A stretch of 64,000 bases of DNA from Pseudorhodobacter wandonensis (GTDB taxonomy: Bacteria; Pseudomonadota; Alphaproteobacteria; Rhodobacterales; Rhodobacteraceae). The notes beneath the pieces were generated by a model that made no database searches, was not told the DNA's origin, and saw nothing but the letters and a program-made list of their open reading frames with translations. The stretch spans positions 124,001 to 188,000 of the forward strand of contig NZ_LGHT01000045.1 of the NCBI RefSeq assembly GCF_001202035.1, given 5' to 3'. A program made the position numbers and the translations under genes. Shown here piece by piece: positions 31,161-41,131 of this stretch (the stretch's first letter is position 1; every line of letters starts with the position of its first letter).

Positions 31161-31261
31161 CGGGTGGGCTTGGCAGAGCAGTCGCCGCAAACCGTTAGGT
31201 TTGCGGCCGGGCCCAACATTGAGGCGACGCGGATGCGTCAACGAATGGCGGGAGCTGCCCC

Positions 31262-32809
31262 TTAGCTGCGATTGCGGCGCAGGGAGCCGGTGAAATCCGA
31301 CATTCGAAACGCGCCGATCGCTGCGCCAAGGCCGAAATAGCTGACAGCACCCGTGACAATGAGGAGCAACAGCGCACCGTAGCGCCAGCCCTCTGTGTGC
31401 AAGGCCGGATCGAGCAACCAAGACATGCCGTAAAGTGTAGCGCCCATCAGAAGTGCGGCGGCAAAGATGCGCGGCGTGCGACGGCGCAGGCGGGCGTCAA
31501 TTTGCGCGGCTTTGCCCATTTTGCGCGCGCCAAGCCACAGTTGCAGCGCCATAACCCAGCCCGAAAGGGTGGTTGCCCATGCAGCAGCGGCAAAGCCGAT
31601 AATCGGCAATAGGCCAACCGCAATCGCCAAATTCACGACCATTGAGATCACGGCAAAGTTGAAGGGGCGGCGGCTGTCTTCGCGGGCGTAATACAGGGGT
31701 TGCAGAACTTTTTGCAGCACGAATGCAGGCAGGCCGATGCCATAAATTGCCAGTGCCAATGCGGTCGGGCTTGTGTCGGACGCGTCAAAGGCGCCGCGTT
31801 CGAACAGCACGGAAATCAGCGGTTGTGCAATCACGATCAGCGCCACGGCCGAGGGCAGCGTTAGTGCCAGCGCAAATTCGGTGCCACGGTTATAGCTGTT
31901 CTGGCCGCCATCCTCATCCCCCGCGCGCAGGCGGCGTGACAGGTCGGGCAGCAGAACGGTGCCAATCGCGATGCCCACAACGCCCAAGGGCAGTTGGTAC
32001 AGCCGGTCGGCATAGCTGAGCCAGGCGACGGCGCCTTCGGTAAAGGACGCAACTTGCCGCCCGACCAGCAGGTTGATCTGCACCACACCGCCCGACAGCA
32101 CGGCGGGCGCTGCGATGATGGCAAGGCGTTTCAGTTCGGGCGTGATACGGGGCCAGCGCGGCGTCAGGGTAAAGCCTGCGTTGCGCGCCCAGATCCATGC
32201 GAAAGCGAACTGAGCAATACCCGTTACCGGCACGGTCCATGCCAGCGTTATCCCCATATCCCAGCCCAGATACCCCGCGACCAGCATGGCCGCGATAAAG
32301 ATCAGGTTCAGCAGGACCGGCACAAACGAGGCCTCGGTAAAGCGGCCAAGTGTGGTCAGCACCCCAGAAAGCAGCGCCACCAGCGAGATGAACAGGATGT
32401 AGACAAAGCTGATGCGCCCGTATTCCACGGCCAGATCAAACCGCGCATCGCCGACAAAGCCCGATGCCATTGCCCAGACCAGCGCAGGCATGGCAATGGT
32501 TCCCACAATCGTAAACACGATCAAAATTGCACCCAAAGCCGAAAACGCATCGCGGGCAAAGCCGTGCGGGTCGTCGTTTGCCTCTAGCTTTTTGGCAAAC
32601 AGCGGCACAAAGGCCATGTTGAACGCGCCCTCGGCGAAAAAGCGGCGAAACATATTGGGCAGGGAGAAGGCAATCAAAAACGCCTCGGCCATAGGGCCGG
32701 TGCCCAGATAGGCCGCCATCATCACATCGCGGACAAAGCCCACGCCGCGGCTGGCCAGCGTCCAGCCCCCCACAGTCAGGAAGCCGGAGACCAGTCTGAT
32801 AGGCTTCAT
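31262..32809 (-). CDS. murJ: Lipid II flippase MurJ
   Basis: This 515-residue polytopic membrane protein of the MOP superfamily moves lipid II across the inner membrane for peptidoglycan synthesis. About 14 hydrophobic segments are visible. The N-terminus contains the signature TLASRGVGFVRDVMMAAYLGTGPMAEAFLIAFSLPNMFRRFFAEGAFN, with conserved Arg residues lining the cavity. A later match is PLGVVGIAIGTVLLPDLSRR. Its ATG overlaps the glnD stop (ATGA), so the two are translationally coupled. Confidence 0.97.
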   Translation of the reverse strand: MKPIRLVSGFLTVGGWTLASRGVGFVRDVMMAAYLGTGPMAEAFLIAFSLPNMFRRFFAEGAFNMAFVPLFAKKLEANDDPHGFARDAFSALGAILIVFTIVGTIAMPALVWAMASGFVGDARFDLAVEYGRISFVYILFISLVALLSGVLTTLGRFTEASFVPVLLNLIFIAAMLVAGYLGWDMGITLAWTVPVTGIAQFAFAWIWARNAGFTLTPRWPRITPELKRLAIIAAPAVLSGGVVQINLLVGRQVASFTEGAVAWLSYADRLYQLPLGVVGIAIGTVLLPDLSRRLRAGDEDGGQNSYNRGTEFALALTLPSAVALIVIAQPLISVLFERGAFDASDTSPTALALAIYGIGLPAFVLQKVLQPLYYAREDSRRPFNFAVISMVVNLAIAVGLLPIIGFAAAAWATTLSGWVMALQLWLGARKMGKAAQIDARLRRRTPRIFAAALLMGATLYGMSWLLDPALHTEGWRYGALLLLIVTGAVSYFGLGAAIGAFRMSDFTGSLRRNRS

Positions 32810-35637
32810 GTTTTTGCCCTTTCGACACCATCGATGATGGCTTGGCGCAATTTGCGCTCTAGCGCGTCTTGCTTGCCGATGGTGTGCAGTTTCAGGCCAA
32901 ACATGTCTTTGACGTAGAAACTGTCAACCACTTGCGCCCCGAAGGTCGCGATCACAGCCGAGGCGATATAGATGTTATTGGCCGCCAGCGTGCGCGTGAG
33001 GTCATAGAGCAGGCCGGGCCGGTCGCGGGTATCAACCTCGACAATCGTATAGATTTCAGAGCCTTCGTTATCAAAGGTGATATGGGTGGGAAAGCGGAAC
33101 TCGCGTTCGCGTTTCTTCACCTTGTCGCGGTCTTTCAGCGCGTCACGGGCGACGACTTCGCCTTTCAGCGTTTTCTCGATCATGCTGCGCAGGCGCGGCA
33201 GGCGAGAGGCCTCATAGGGGTGGCCCTCGCTGTCTTGCAGCCAAAAGACGGCGGTGGCCCAGCCGTCTTTGGAAGTATAGGTGCGGGCATCAACCACGTT
33301 CGCCCCGACCAGTGCCAAAGCCCCGGCAAGACGCGAGAAAATGCCGGGGTGGTCGGCCAGCGCAAAGGCGGCGCGGGTGGCATCGCGGTCGGCATCGGGG
33401 TGCAGGTCAATGCGGATTTCATCAGACGAGATGTCTTGCAGCAGGGTCGCAAAGACCGCTTGGGTTTCGGTCGGCAGGCCTTGCCAATAGGCGGGGTAAT
33501 GGCGGCCAAGCTCGGCGCGCACGGCTTTGGCATCCCATGTGGAAAGCCGGTCGCGCAGCAGCTTTTTGGCGGCATCGGCGCGGTGTTCGCGGTTCAGGGT
33601 TTCCAAGCCGCCTTCCAGCGCCGTCGTGGTGTCGCGGTACAGCTGGCGCAGCAGCATGGCCTTCCAGTTGTTCCATGTTCCCGGACCAACGCCGCGAATA
33701 TCGCAAACCGTCAGCACACAGAGCAGATCCAGCCGTTTGCGGGTTTTCACCATTTTGGCAAAATCGCGCACGGTGCGCGGGTCGGACAGATCACGCTTTT
33801 GCGCCACGTCCGACATCAGCAGGTGGTTGCGCACCAGCCATTCGACGGTTTCGCATTCGTCGGGGGTCAGCCCAAGGCGCGGTGCCACTTTGCGGGCGAT
33901 TTGCGCGCCCAGGATAGAATGGTCTTCGGGGCGGCCTTTGCCGATATCATGCAGCAACAGGGCGATGAAAATAACCTTGCGGTTCACGCCTTCCTTTAGG
34001 ATGTTTGACGCGACGGGCAGCTCTTCGATCAGTTCGCCCCGTTCAATCTGCGCAAGGGTCGAGATACATTGGATTGTGTGCTCATCCACCGTGTAGTGGT
34101 GATAGACGTTGAACTGCATCATCGCCACGATCGGCTCAAACTCGGGGATGATGGCCGATAGCACGCCCAATTCGTTCATCCGGCGCAGGCTGCGTTCGGG
34201 GTTGCCGTGTTTTAGCAGCAAGTCGAGGAAAATGCGCTGGGTTTCGCGGTCGGCGCGCAAGTCATCGTCAATCAGATGCAGATTGGCGGCGATGGCGCGC
34301 ATGGCGACGGGGTGGATCAGATAGCCGGTGCGCAGGGCCTCTTCAAAGACGCGGATAAGGTTCAGCGGTTCGGATTTCAAATCCCCGCCACTGCCAAAAA
34401 CGATGCGGCCTTGTTCCAGTGCAAAGCCGTATTTCAGCTTTTTGCGGCGGCGGAACAGGCCGATCAGCGCGGGTTCGGATTTGGCGTGACGCGCCTCTAG
34501 CTGTGTCAGGAAGATGCGGGTCAATTCGCCCACGCGGGTGGCGTGTCGAAAGTAATCCTGCATGAAATATTCAACGGCGCGGCGGCCGGTAGTATCGGTG
34601 TAACCCATGCGGGCCGCGACCTCGACTTGCAGGTCAAAGGTAAGCTGATCCATCGCGCGATTGGTGATGTAGTGCAAATGGCAGCGCACATCCCAGAGGA
34701 AATTTTCGGCGGTGGCAAAGATGTCGTACTCGTCCTGGGTCAACAAACCTGCCTGAACAAGGCCCGAGGCGGTGCGGACTTCGTGCAGGTATTTGCCGAT
34801 CCAATACAGGGTTTGCAGATCGCGCAAGCCGCCTTTGCCCTCTTTGACATTGGGTTCCAGAACGTAACGCTGGCCGCCCTGTCGCTTGTGCCGCTCGGCA
34901 CGTTCTGCCAGTTTGGCCTCGATAAATTCGGGGCCGGTTTTGCGAAAGAGGTCGGACCAAAGGCGCGTGCGCAGGTCTTGGGCGAGTGGCTCTTCGCCTG
35001 CCAGAAAGCGGCGTTCCAGCAAGGCGGTGCGGATAGTGATGTCTTCGCGGGCAAGGCGGATGCAATCACGCACGGTGCGGGTGGAATGGCCGACTTTCAG
35101 TTTCAAGTCCCACAGCATGTAGAGCATCGACTCAATAACCGACTCGGCCCAGGGCGTGACCTTGTAAGGGGTCAGGAACAGCAGATCGACGTCGGATTGT
35201 GGGGCCATTTCGGCCCGGCCATAACCGCCGACGGCGACAACCGCGATGCGCTCGGATTCGGTCGGGTTTGGCAATGGATGCAGAAAAGTGGTGGCGACTT
35301 GCAAAGCCGTGCAAACGATGCGGTCGGTTAGCCAGGCATTGGCACGGATCAGGCCACGCGCGGCATGCGGGCTTTCACCAAACGCCTTTTCCAGCCGTGC
35401 GTTGGCAGCGGCGCGGGCCTCGGCCAGATGCTGGACGGCGATGGCGCGGGCCTCGCGTCCGGCGCTTTGCTGAACATTGGTGATATCGGCCTTGATGCGA
35501 TCAAACAGGGCTTGGGCATCGATGATCTGCGCGGGCGGCAGGATCAGGTCATCAAAGCCTAGGTCAGGCAGACTGGGAAAGGGGATACCCGCCGAAGATC
35601 CGGCGGGTATGGCTTGGGCCGCTTTGGTGCGGGGCAT
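32806..35637 (-). CDS. glnD: Bifunctional PII uridylyltransferase/uridylyl-removing enzyme
   Basis: This 943-residue nitrogen sensor uridylylates PII (GlnB/GlnK) when glutamine is low and removes UMP when it is high. The nucleotidyltransferase motif AVGGYGRAEMAPQSDVDLLFL is near residue 135. The HD domain, responsible for uridylyl removal, contains ALLLHDIGKGRPEDHS near residue 560. Two C-terminal ACT domains bind glutamine (one around RIDLHPDADRDATRAAFALADHPG, one around YTIVEVDTRDRPGLLYDLTRTL). It is upstream of and coupled to murJ. Confidence 0.98.
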   Translation of the reverse strand: MPRTKAAQAIPAGSSAGIPFPSLPDLGFDDLILPPAQIIDAQALFDRIKADITNVQQSAGREARAIAVQHLAEARAAANARLEKAFGESPHAARGLIRANAWLTDRIVCTALQVATTFLHPLPNPTESERIAVVAVGGYGRAEMAPQSDVDLLFLTPYKVTPWAESVIESMLYMLWDLKLKVGHSTRTVRDCIRLAREDITIRTALLERRFLAGEEPLAQDLRTRLWSDLFRKTGPEFIEAKLAERAERHKRQGGQRYVLEPNVKEGKGGLRDLQTLYWIGKYLHEVRTASGLVQAGLLTQDEYDIFATAENFLWDVRCHLHYITNRAMDQLTFDLQVEVAARMGYTDTTGRRAVEYFMQDYFRHATRVGELTRIFLTQLEARHAKSEPALIGLFRRRKKLKYGFALEQGRIVFGSGGDLKSEPLNLIRVFEEALRTGYLIHPVAMRAIAANLHLIDDDLRADRETQRIFLDLLLKHGNPERSLRRMNELGVLSAIIPEFEPIVAMMQFNVYHHYTVDEHTIQCISTLAQIERGELIEELPVASNILKEGVNRKVIFIALLLHDIGKGRPEDHSILGAQIARKVAPRLGLTPDECETVEWLVRNHLLMSDVAQKRDLSDPRTVRDFAKMVKTRKRLDLLCVLTVCDIRGVGPGTWNNWKAMLLRQLYRDTTTALEGGLETLNREHRADAAKKLLRDRLSTWDAKAVRAELGRHYPAYWQGLPTETQAVFATLLQDISSDEIRIDLHPDADRDATRAAFALADHPGIFSRLAGALALVGANVVDARTYTSKDGWATAVFWLQDSEGHPYEASRLPRLRSMIEKTLKGEVVARDALKDRDKVKKREREFRFPTHITFDNEGSEIYTIVEVDTRDRPGLLYDLTRTLAANNIYIASAVIATFGAQVVDSFYVKDMFGLKLHTIGKQDALERKLRQAIIDGVERAKT

Positions 35638-35679
35638 AGGATGTATCCGTTTGGGTGGTGGGCGAAGTGGTGGGCCGGG

Positions 35680-36852
35680 TCAGAACCCGGCACCGCCAAA
35701 GCTGCGGGGGGCGGCATCAATGATGACCACCTGATTGTCGCGGATTTGTGCAACAGCCAAGCCACGTTCATTGCTGCCATCACCGCGCAGGCGGAAAATG
35801 CCGCTGACGCCAACAAAGCCAGAGCTTTGGGTCAAGGCCTGTGCCGTAAGGGCGCCGGAATTGCCTTGTTTGACCAAGGCACCGATTGCAGCAATACCGT
35901 CATAGGCAAGGCCCGCGATCGGGTGCGGTTGTTCGCCATAGGCGGCTTGGTAGCGGCTCTGGAATTGTTGATACAGGGCAGGGTCGGGCATCGCGAACCA
36001 GCCGCCCTGAACGCCAGGCAAAGCGGTTGTTGCGGTCGGGATATCCCAACGGGTCAGGCCGATGAACTGGGCGACCGAGGGATCAATGCGGTTGTCACGC
36101 AAAAGCTGCGTAAGCAGCGGCAACGCGCCGGCGGTATCGGCGGTCATGAAAACGGCTTGTGCACCCGAGCTGCGGACCTGCGCTGCAATTTCGGGGGCCG
36201 CATTGACGATACCGTTTTGCGAGAACTCATAGCCCACGCGGCCCACGATCGAGCCGCCTGCATTGGCGACACCGCGTTCGATTGCCACGCGGCCGACTTC
36301 GCCGGCAGGGGTGCGGTCATTCACAACCAGAATGTTGCGTTTACCTTGCCCGACTGCAAAGGTCGAAAGCCGGTTGGCTGTGTTTTGAAAGGTTGGGCCA
36401 AGCACAAAGACGTTGCCGCCTGCAATGTCGGTGTTGTTGGAAAAGGACAGCACGTTGACTCCACGCGAGGCAACGGCCACGCCTGCCGCATTGGCGTTTT
36501 GCGCAAATACCGGGCCGAGGATAATTCCTGCGCCTTCATCAACCGCCCTGATTGCGGCCGCTTGCGCGCCTGCGGGTTTACCCGCTGTGCTGTAAACACG
36601 CAGATCGATTTTCACATTGCCGAGATCAGCTATCGCCAGTCTGGCAGCGTTTTCCAACGACCGCGCGAGGACGTCATCACCTGCCGAACCGGACCCGCTG
36701 GGAACCAACAGCGCAACTGGCACCGGGGCCGAGGTATCAATTGAGGGGCCAGAGGCGACACCAACGGGCTGACAGGCGGCCACAGCCAAGGCGGAAACAG
36801 TAAGTACCGCAGCTTTCAGTGACTTGCGGGCAGAACTTAAAAACGACAACAT
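35680..36852 (-). CDS. Penicillin-binding protein activator-like lipoprotein (periplasmic binding fold)
   Basis: A 390-residue lipoprotein: a signal peptide with lipobox LAVAAC puts the modified Cys near residue 27. The rest is a type I periplasmic-binding (Leu/Ile/Val-like) fold, as in the C-terminal domain of E. coli LpoA, which stimulates PBP1a; the TPR-like N-terminal part of LpoA is absent. Visible pieces are VALLVPSGSGSAGDDVLARSLENAARLA, IILGPVFAQNANAAG and GLAYDGIAAIGALV. It is divergent from rsmI-yraN-gshB, a widely conserved order. The role is inferred from family and context. Confidence 0.87.
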   Translation of the reverse strand: MLSFLSSARKSLKAAVLTVSALAVAACQPVGVASGPSIDTSAPVPVALLVPSGSGSAGDDVLARSLENAARLAIADLGNVKIDLRVYSTAGKPAGAQAAAIRAVDEGAGIILGPVFAQNANAAGVAVASRGVNVLSFSNNTDIAGGNVFVLGPTFQNTANRLSTFAVGQGKRNILVVNDRTPAGEVGRVAIERGVANAGGSIVGRVGYEFSQNGIVNAAPEIAAQVRSSGAQAVFMTADTAGALPLLTQLLRDNRIDPSVAQFIGLTRWDIPTATTALPGVQGGWFAMPDPALYQQFQSRYQAAYGEQPHPIAGLAYDGIAAIGALVKQGNSGALTAQALTQSSGFVGVSGIFRLRGDGSNERGLAVAQIRDNQVVIIDAAPRSFGGAGF

Positions 36853-36938
36853 GCGGGTCCCTCATTCCGGTGGTACAGCAAACAAGACAACCCTATGCGG
36901 TTCGGGGAATGAAGTAAACTTTTGAAGGGGCTGGGCAG

Positions 36939-37859
36939 ATGTGTTCTGAACAAAATGATGCAGAAGGCGGCGTTTACAAGGTCGGCGCGTTCCGGCCTGA
37001 CCCAAGGCCGCTGGCGCCGGGGTTGTATTTTGTCTCGACGCCGATTGGCGCGGCGCGCGATATCACCTTGCGGGGCTTGGATATTTTGGCCAAAGCCGAT
37101 GTGCTTGCTGCTGAAGATACACGGACGCTGAAACATCTGATGGAAATACATGGCGTCGCGCTGGGTGATCGGCATGTCTTTGCTTATCATGATCATAATG
37201 GCGAAATGATGCGGCCCAAGCTGCTGCGCGCGCTGAGTGAAGGGAAATCCGTGGCTTACGCGTCCGAGGCCGGTACGCCCTTGGTGGCCGATCCGGGGTT
37301 TCAGCTGGGGCGTGCGGCCATTGCAGAAGGATTGCCGGTTTTGGCGGCACCCGGGGCCTCGGCCGTGTTGGCGGCATTGACTGTTTCGGGCCTGCCGAGC
37401 GACCGGTTTTTGTTTGCCGGATTTGCGCCAAACCAAGCCGGTGCGCGCGCAAGAATGCTGAAAGAGCTGGGAGAGGTGCAGGCGACGCTTATTATTTACG
37501 AATCACCGAAACGCGTTAACCGCCTGTTAGATGAAATGGTGCAAATTTGGGGGGAAGAACGCGAGGCGGTGGTGTGCCGCGAATTGACCAAACGTTTCGA
37601 AGAGGTGACGCGCGGCCGTTTGGGCGATGTGCAACGTGCTTTTGATGGCCGGGCGGTGAAAGGCGAAATTGTTGTGCTTGTTGGGCGGGCCGTCCCGCAA
37701 CAGTTGGATGCCGACAGCGTGGAAGACCGGTTGCGGACGGCGTTGGCCGTAAAAACGGTAAAAGATGCTGCGGCCGACGTGGCGCTAGAGCTGAATTTGC
37801 CCAGGCGCGAGCTGTACCAGCTTGCGTTGCGGCTGAGTAAGGAAGAGGATAAGGAATGA
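36939..37859 (+). CDS. rsmI: 16S rRNA (cytidine1402-2'-O)-methyltransferase
   Basis: A 306-residue tetrapyrrole-methylase-fold enzyme that 2'-O-methylates C1402 in the ribosomal P site. The signature GLYFVSTPIGAARDITLRGLDILAKADVLAAEDTR spans residues 27-61, and SEAGTPLVADPGFQL near residue 110 is the SAM-binding loop. The C-terminal segment after residue 240 is the usual helical tail. It overlaps yraN by ATGA, giving coupled translation. Confidence 0.97.
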   Translation: MCSEQNDAEGGVYKVGAFRPDPRPLAPGLYFVSTPIGAARDITLRGLDILAKADVLAAEDTRTLKHLMEIHGVALGDRHVFAYHDHNGEMMRPKLLRALSEGKSVAYASEAGTPLVADPGFQLGRAAIAEGLPVLAAPGASAVLAALTVSGLPSDRFLFAGFAPNQAGARARMLKELGEVQATLIIYESPKRVNRLLDEMVQIWGEEREAVVCRELTKRFEEVTRGRLGDVQRAFDGRAVKGEIVVLVGRAVPQQLDADSVEDRLRTALAVKTVKDAAADVALELNLPRRELYQLALRLSKEEDKE

Positions 37860-38209
37860 GTGGATTGGTATCTTATCATGCAGGGCTTGCTGCTGAAGAT
37901 GCAGTGGCACGGCGCTATTTTGATGTGGGCCAGATTTTGGCGGCGGCGCGGTGGCGGGGCGTTTCAGGTGAAATTGATTTGGTCATGCGCGATGGGGCGG
38001 CAGTTGTTTTTGTCGAAGTGAAAAAAGCTGCAACGCATGCCAAAGCGGCGGCAAGGCTGACATCGCGGCAAATGGCGCGGATTTATGGTGCTGCTTCCGA
38101 GTTTTTGGCAGGTGAGCCGGCGGGGCAGGCTACGGAATGCCGGTTTGATGTTGCCTTGGTTGATGCATACGGGCGTATTGAAGTGTTGGAGAATGCGTTT
38201 CAGGGGTGA
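37856..38209 (+). CDS. yraN: YraN family protein (UPF0102)
   Basis: A 117-residue protein with a restriction-endonuclease-like fold. The conserved core is GLAAEDAVARRYFDVG, then RWRGVSGEIDLVMRDGAAVVFVEVKKAATH, where GEIDLV...VFVEVK forms the putative nuclease-type Glu/Asp...ExK site. The exact function is not established; it may be a Holliday-junction or DNA-repair nuclease. It is coupled to rsmI and followed by gshB after a 74-bp gap. Confidence 0.93.
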   Translation: MSGLVSYHAGLAAEDAVARRYFDVGQILAAARWRGVSGEIDLVMRDGAAVVFVEVKKAATHAKAAARLTSRQMARIYGAASEFLAGEPAGQATECRFDVALVDAYGRIEVLENAFQG

Positions 38210-38283
38210 AAACAATTCGTGATGATGGATTGCAAGGTGGCGAGCCATGCGGCAAGTAGGGGCGTTACAAAAAGGGATGCACT

Positions 38284-39231
38284 ATGAGCCTTAAAGTCGC
38301 CTTGCAGATGGATCCGATTGGATCAGTGAATATTGATGCGGATAGTACCTTTCGGATCGCCATTGAGGCGCAAGCGCGGGGGCATTCGCTGTTTTATTAC
38401 ACGCCGGACAAGTTGGCATATCGTGAGGGGCGTGTTGTAGCGCGTGGTTTCCCGATCGAGTTGCGGCGTGAGAAAGGCAATCACGTCAGTTTCGGAGACG
38501 AGATCGAGGTCGATCTGGCCGATTTTGATGTTGTGTGGCTGCGCCAGGACCCACCCTTTGACATGGGCTATATCACGACAACGCATGTATTGGACATGAT
38601 CCACCCCAAGACTTTGGTGGTGAATGATCCATTTTGGGTGCGCAATTTCCCCGAAAAGCTGTTGGTTTTGCGGTTCCCCGATTTGACGCCGCCGACATTG
38701 ATTGCGCGGGATTTGGCTATGATCCGTGCGTTCAAGGCCGAGCATGGCGATATTATCTTGAAGCCTCTCTATGGCAATGGTGGGGCGGGGGTGTTTCGCT
38801 TGGGGCCGGATGACCGGAACCTGTCATCCCTGCATGAATTGTTCTCGGGGATAAATCGTGAGCCTTTGATCGCACAGAAATTCTTACCTGCCGTTTCCAA
38901 AGGTGACAAACGGGTGATCTTGGTGAATGGCGAGCCGGTAGGCGCAATCAACCGCGTGCCGCAGCCGGGTGAGACGCGGTCGAATATGCATGTCGGCGGG
39001 CGGGCCGAGAAAGTGGAATTGACCGCGCGGGACCGCGAAATTTGTGCGCGGATTGGGCCAACCTTGCGCGACAATGGCCAGATTTTTGTGGGCATCGATG
39101 TGATCGGCGATTGGTTGACCGAGATTAACGTCACGTCGCCGACGGGAATACAGGAATTGGAGCGATTCGACGGTACCAATACTGCGGCAAAAATCTGGGA
39201 AGTGATTGAGGCAAAGCGGGCCAAAAGTTGA
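38284..39231 (+). CDS. gshB: Glutathione synthetase
   Basis: This 315-residue ATP-grasp enzyme joins gamma-glutamylcysteine and glycine. The N-terminal domain begins [32 protein letters not shown]. The ATP-grasp lysine loop is [18 protein letters not shown] near residue 158. Substrate and metal residues are in [17 protein letters not shown] and in the C-terminal [22 protein letters not shown]. The length is normal. It ends the rsmI-yraN-gshB series. Confidence 0.98.
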   Translation: MSLKVALQMDPIGSVNIDADSTFRIAIEAQARGHSLFYYTPDKLAYREGRVVARGFPIELRREKGNHVSFGDEIEVDLADFDVVWLRQDPPFDMGYITTTHVLDMIHPKTLVVNDPFWVRNFPEKLLVLRFPDLTPPTLIARDLAMIRAFKAEHGDIILKPLYGNGGAGVFRLGPDDRNLSSLHELFSGINREPLIAQKFLPAVSKGDKRVILVNGEPVGAINRVPQPGETRSNMHVGGRAEKVELTARDREICARIGPTLRDNGQIFVGIDVIGDWLTEINVTSPTGIQELERFDGTNTAAKIWEVIEAKRAKS

Positions 39232-39547
39232 TCTGCCCTTGGTTGGCGGGGCCAAGCTCGATGGAACTTGGCCTTTAGGCCTGATGACGCGGATACTTGT
39301 CTGCTGGCCTTCAATGACCGGGTAACAACTAGTCGGCGCTGCTTTGGCTTTGCTGGTCAACTTTGAAAACCGAACTCGAGCTCTACGATTTGTCGGTGCC
39401 GTGCGAGTCGTAGGTACAATAGATGGCGGGCTGGCCTTTTCTAATCAGTATGTGGCTGTGTTGGTTCAGGCTGTCGTGAATAGGCCGTGGCAAATGGCCT
39501 ATCTGACGTTGACTGGTAAATTTTCCGGCAGCGATAGGACGCTTCCC
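39232..39547. other. Intergenic region between gshB and comM-like gene
   Basis: There are 316 bp between convergent genes. A hairpin GGCCAAG (39250-39256) with CTTGGCC (39267-39273) followed by TTT is a possible gshB terminator. The only open frame (39344-39571) lacks a ribosome-binding site and resembles nothing I know, so I see no gene. Confidence 0.5.
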
Positions 39548-41065
39548 CTATGTGTCTGTTTGCCCGATTGACAGGCGAAAGCTGACGGCCTCGGCGATGT
39601 GCCGGCTGCGAACCTCGGCGGAATGGTCTAGGTCGGCGATGGTGCGGGCGACGCGTAGCACGCGGTGATACCCGCGCGCTGAAAGGCCGAAACGTTCTGC
39701 GACGCGGGCAAGCAGGGCTTTTCCATCACTGTCGGGGGTCGCGAAAGTATCAAGCAATGCGCCCTCGGCTTCGGCATTCACCCGTACGCCGATTGACGCC
39801 GCATAGCGTTTGGATTGCACGGCGCGGGCGGTAGCCACGCGCGCAGCGATAGTCGCGGAAGATTCGCCAGCATTGGGTAAATCGAGGTCGGAATAGGCCA
39901 CAGGCGGCACCTCGACCCGCAGATCGAAGCGGTCCATCAGCGGGCCCGAGATGCGGCCGAGGTAATCCTCACCGCATACGGGAACACGGGCGCAGGCGCG
40001 GGCAGGTTCGGCCAGATAGCCACATTTGCACGGGTTGGCGGCTGCAATCAGCAAGAAACGGCAAGGATAGCGGATATGCGCATTGGCGCGGGCGACCACG
40101 ACTTCGCCGGTTTCTATTGGCTGTCGCAGGGTTTCCAGCACGGTGCGGGGAAATTCGGGAAATTCGTCCATAAACAGGACGCCATTATGGGCAAGGCTGA
40201 TTTGCCCCGGTTTCGCGCCACGCCCGCCGCCCACGATAGCGGCCATTGAGGCGGTGTGATGTGGTTCGCAAAATGGGCGTTGGCGCGAGATGCCGCCTTC
40301 GGACAAAAGGCCCGCGAGCGAGTGAATCATTGAGGTTTCAAGCGCTTCAGCAGCCGAAAGTGGAGGCAAAATGCCGGGCAGACGGGCCGCGAGCATGGAT
40401 TTACCTGAACCAGGCGAGCCAACCATCAGCAAGTGGTGGCGACCGGCCGCTGCGATTTCGAGCGCGCGTTTGGCGCGTTCCTGGCCTTTGACATCGGCAA
40501 AGTCGCGGCTGTGGGTTTGGGGCTGAACCTCGCCCGCCTCGGCCGGGGTAATCGGGGCCTGTCCGGTGAAATGGCGCACGACTTCATCCAAAGTGGCGGC
40601 GCCGAGGACTTGGGTCGCGCCGACCCATGCAGCTTCGGGGCCGCAGGCGCGGGGGCATAAGAGGCTGCGGTCTTGCTCGGCGGCGGCCATGGCGGCGGGA
40701 AGGGCGCCTATGACGGGAACGAGGCGGCCATCGAGAGAAAGCTCGCCCAAAGCCACAGTGTTTTCAACGGCATCACGGGGGATGATTTCCAAGGCGGCGA
40801 GCAGCGCCAAAGCGATCGGAAGGTCGAAATGCGAGCCTTCCTTGGGCAGATCGGCGGGCGAAAGGTTAACGGTGATACGTTTGGAGGGCAGCGCGATGGA
40901 CATCGACGCAAGGGCCGCGCGGACGCGTTCACGGGCCTCGGACACGGCTTTGTCAGGCAAACCAACGATGCCGAATTGCGGAAGGCCTGCGGCGAGGGCG
41001 CATTGCACCTCAACCATCCGCGCCTCGACGCCTTCGAACGCCACTGTATAGGCCCGCGCAACCAT
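39548..41065 (-). CDS. comM: YifB/ComM-type Mg-chelatase-like AAA+ ATPase
   Basis: A 505-residue protein of the YifB family. In Haemophilus and Vibrio, ComM is a hexameric helicase that extends branch migration during natural transformation. The N-terminal Lon-protease-like domain (residues 1-170) includes GLPDKAVSEARERVRAAL. The Walker A motif GSPGSGKSML is near residue 217, and Walker B is NGVLFMDEFPEF. A Cys-containing finger follows (CKCGYLAEPARACARVPVC). A C-terminal helical domain (RGYHRVLRVARTIADLDHS) completes it. A TTAACC palindrome lies just upstream of the start. Confidence 0.94.
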   Translation of the reverse strand: MVARAYTVAFEGVEARMVEVQCALAAGLPQFGIVGLPDKAVSEARERVRAALASMSIALPSKRITVNLSPADLPKEGSHFDLPIALALLAALEIIPRDAVENTVALGELSLDGRLVPVIGALPAAMAAAEQDRSLLCPRACGPEAAWVGATQVLGAATLDEVVRHFTGQAPITPAEAGEVQPQTHSRDFADVKGQERAKRALEIAAAGRHHLLMVGSPGSGKSMLAARLPGILPPLSAAEALETSMIHSLAGLLSEGGISRQRPFCEPHHTASMAAIVGGGRGAKPGQISLAHNGVLFMDEFPEFPRTVLETLRQPIETGEVVVARANAHIRYPCRFLLIAAANPCKCGYLAEPARACARVPVCGEDYLGRISGPLMDRFDLRVEVPPVAYSDLDLPNAGESSATIAARVATARAVQSKRYAASIGVRVNAEAEGALLDTFATPDSDGKALLARVAERFGLSARGYHRVLRVARTIADLDHSAEVRSRHIAEAVSFRLSIGQTDT

Positions 41066-41079
41066 TGCCCCAACTCCTG

Positions 41080-41093
41080 TTAACCTTGGTTAA
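41080..41093. promoter_or_regulatory. TTAACC-TT-GGTTAA palindrome upstream of comM-like gene
   Basis: A perfect 14-bp inverted repeat 15 bases before the comM start. The two TTAA cores are 6 bases apart, close to the TTAA-N7-TTAA box of the cell-cycle regulator CtrA. CtrA is known to control competence and gene-transfer-agent genes in Rhodobacterales. The position next to the start codon would fit an operator rather than an activator site. Confidence 0.4.
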
Positions 41094-41131
41094 GCTGTAG
41101 CGGGGCAATGGTTTACGAAGTGTGAACGGGC

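Noticed and set aside
39344..39571. A 75-codon frame in the gshB-comM spacer
   Set aside because: No ribosome-binding site, no recognisable family, and its end overlaps the comM gene on the other strand.
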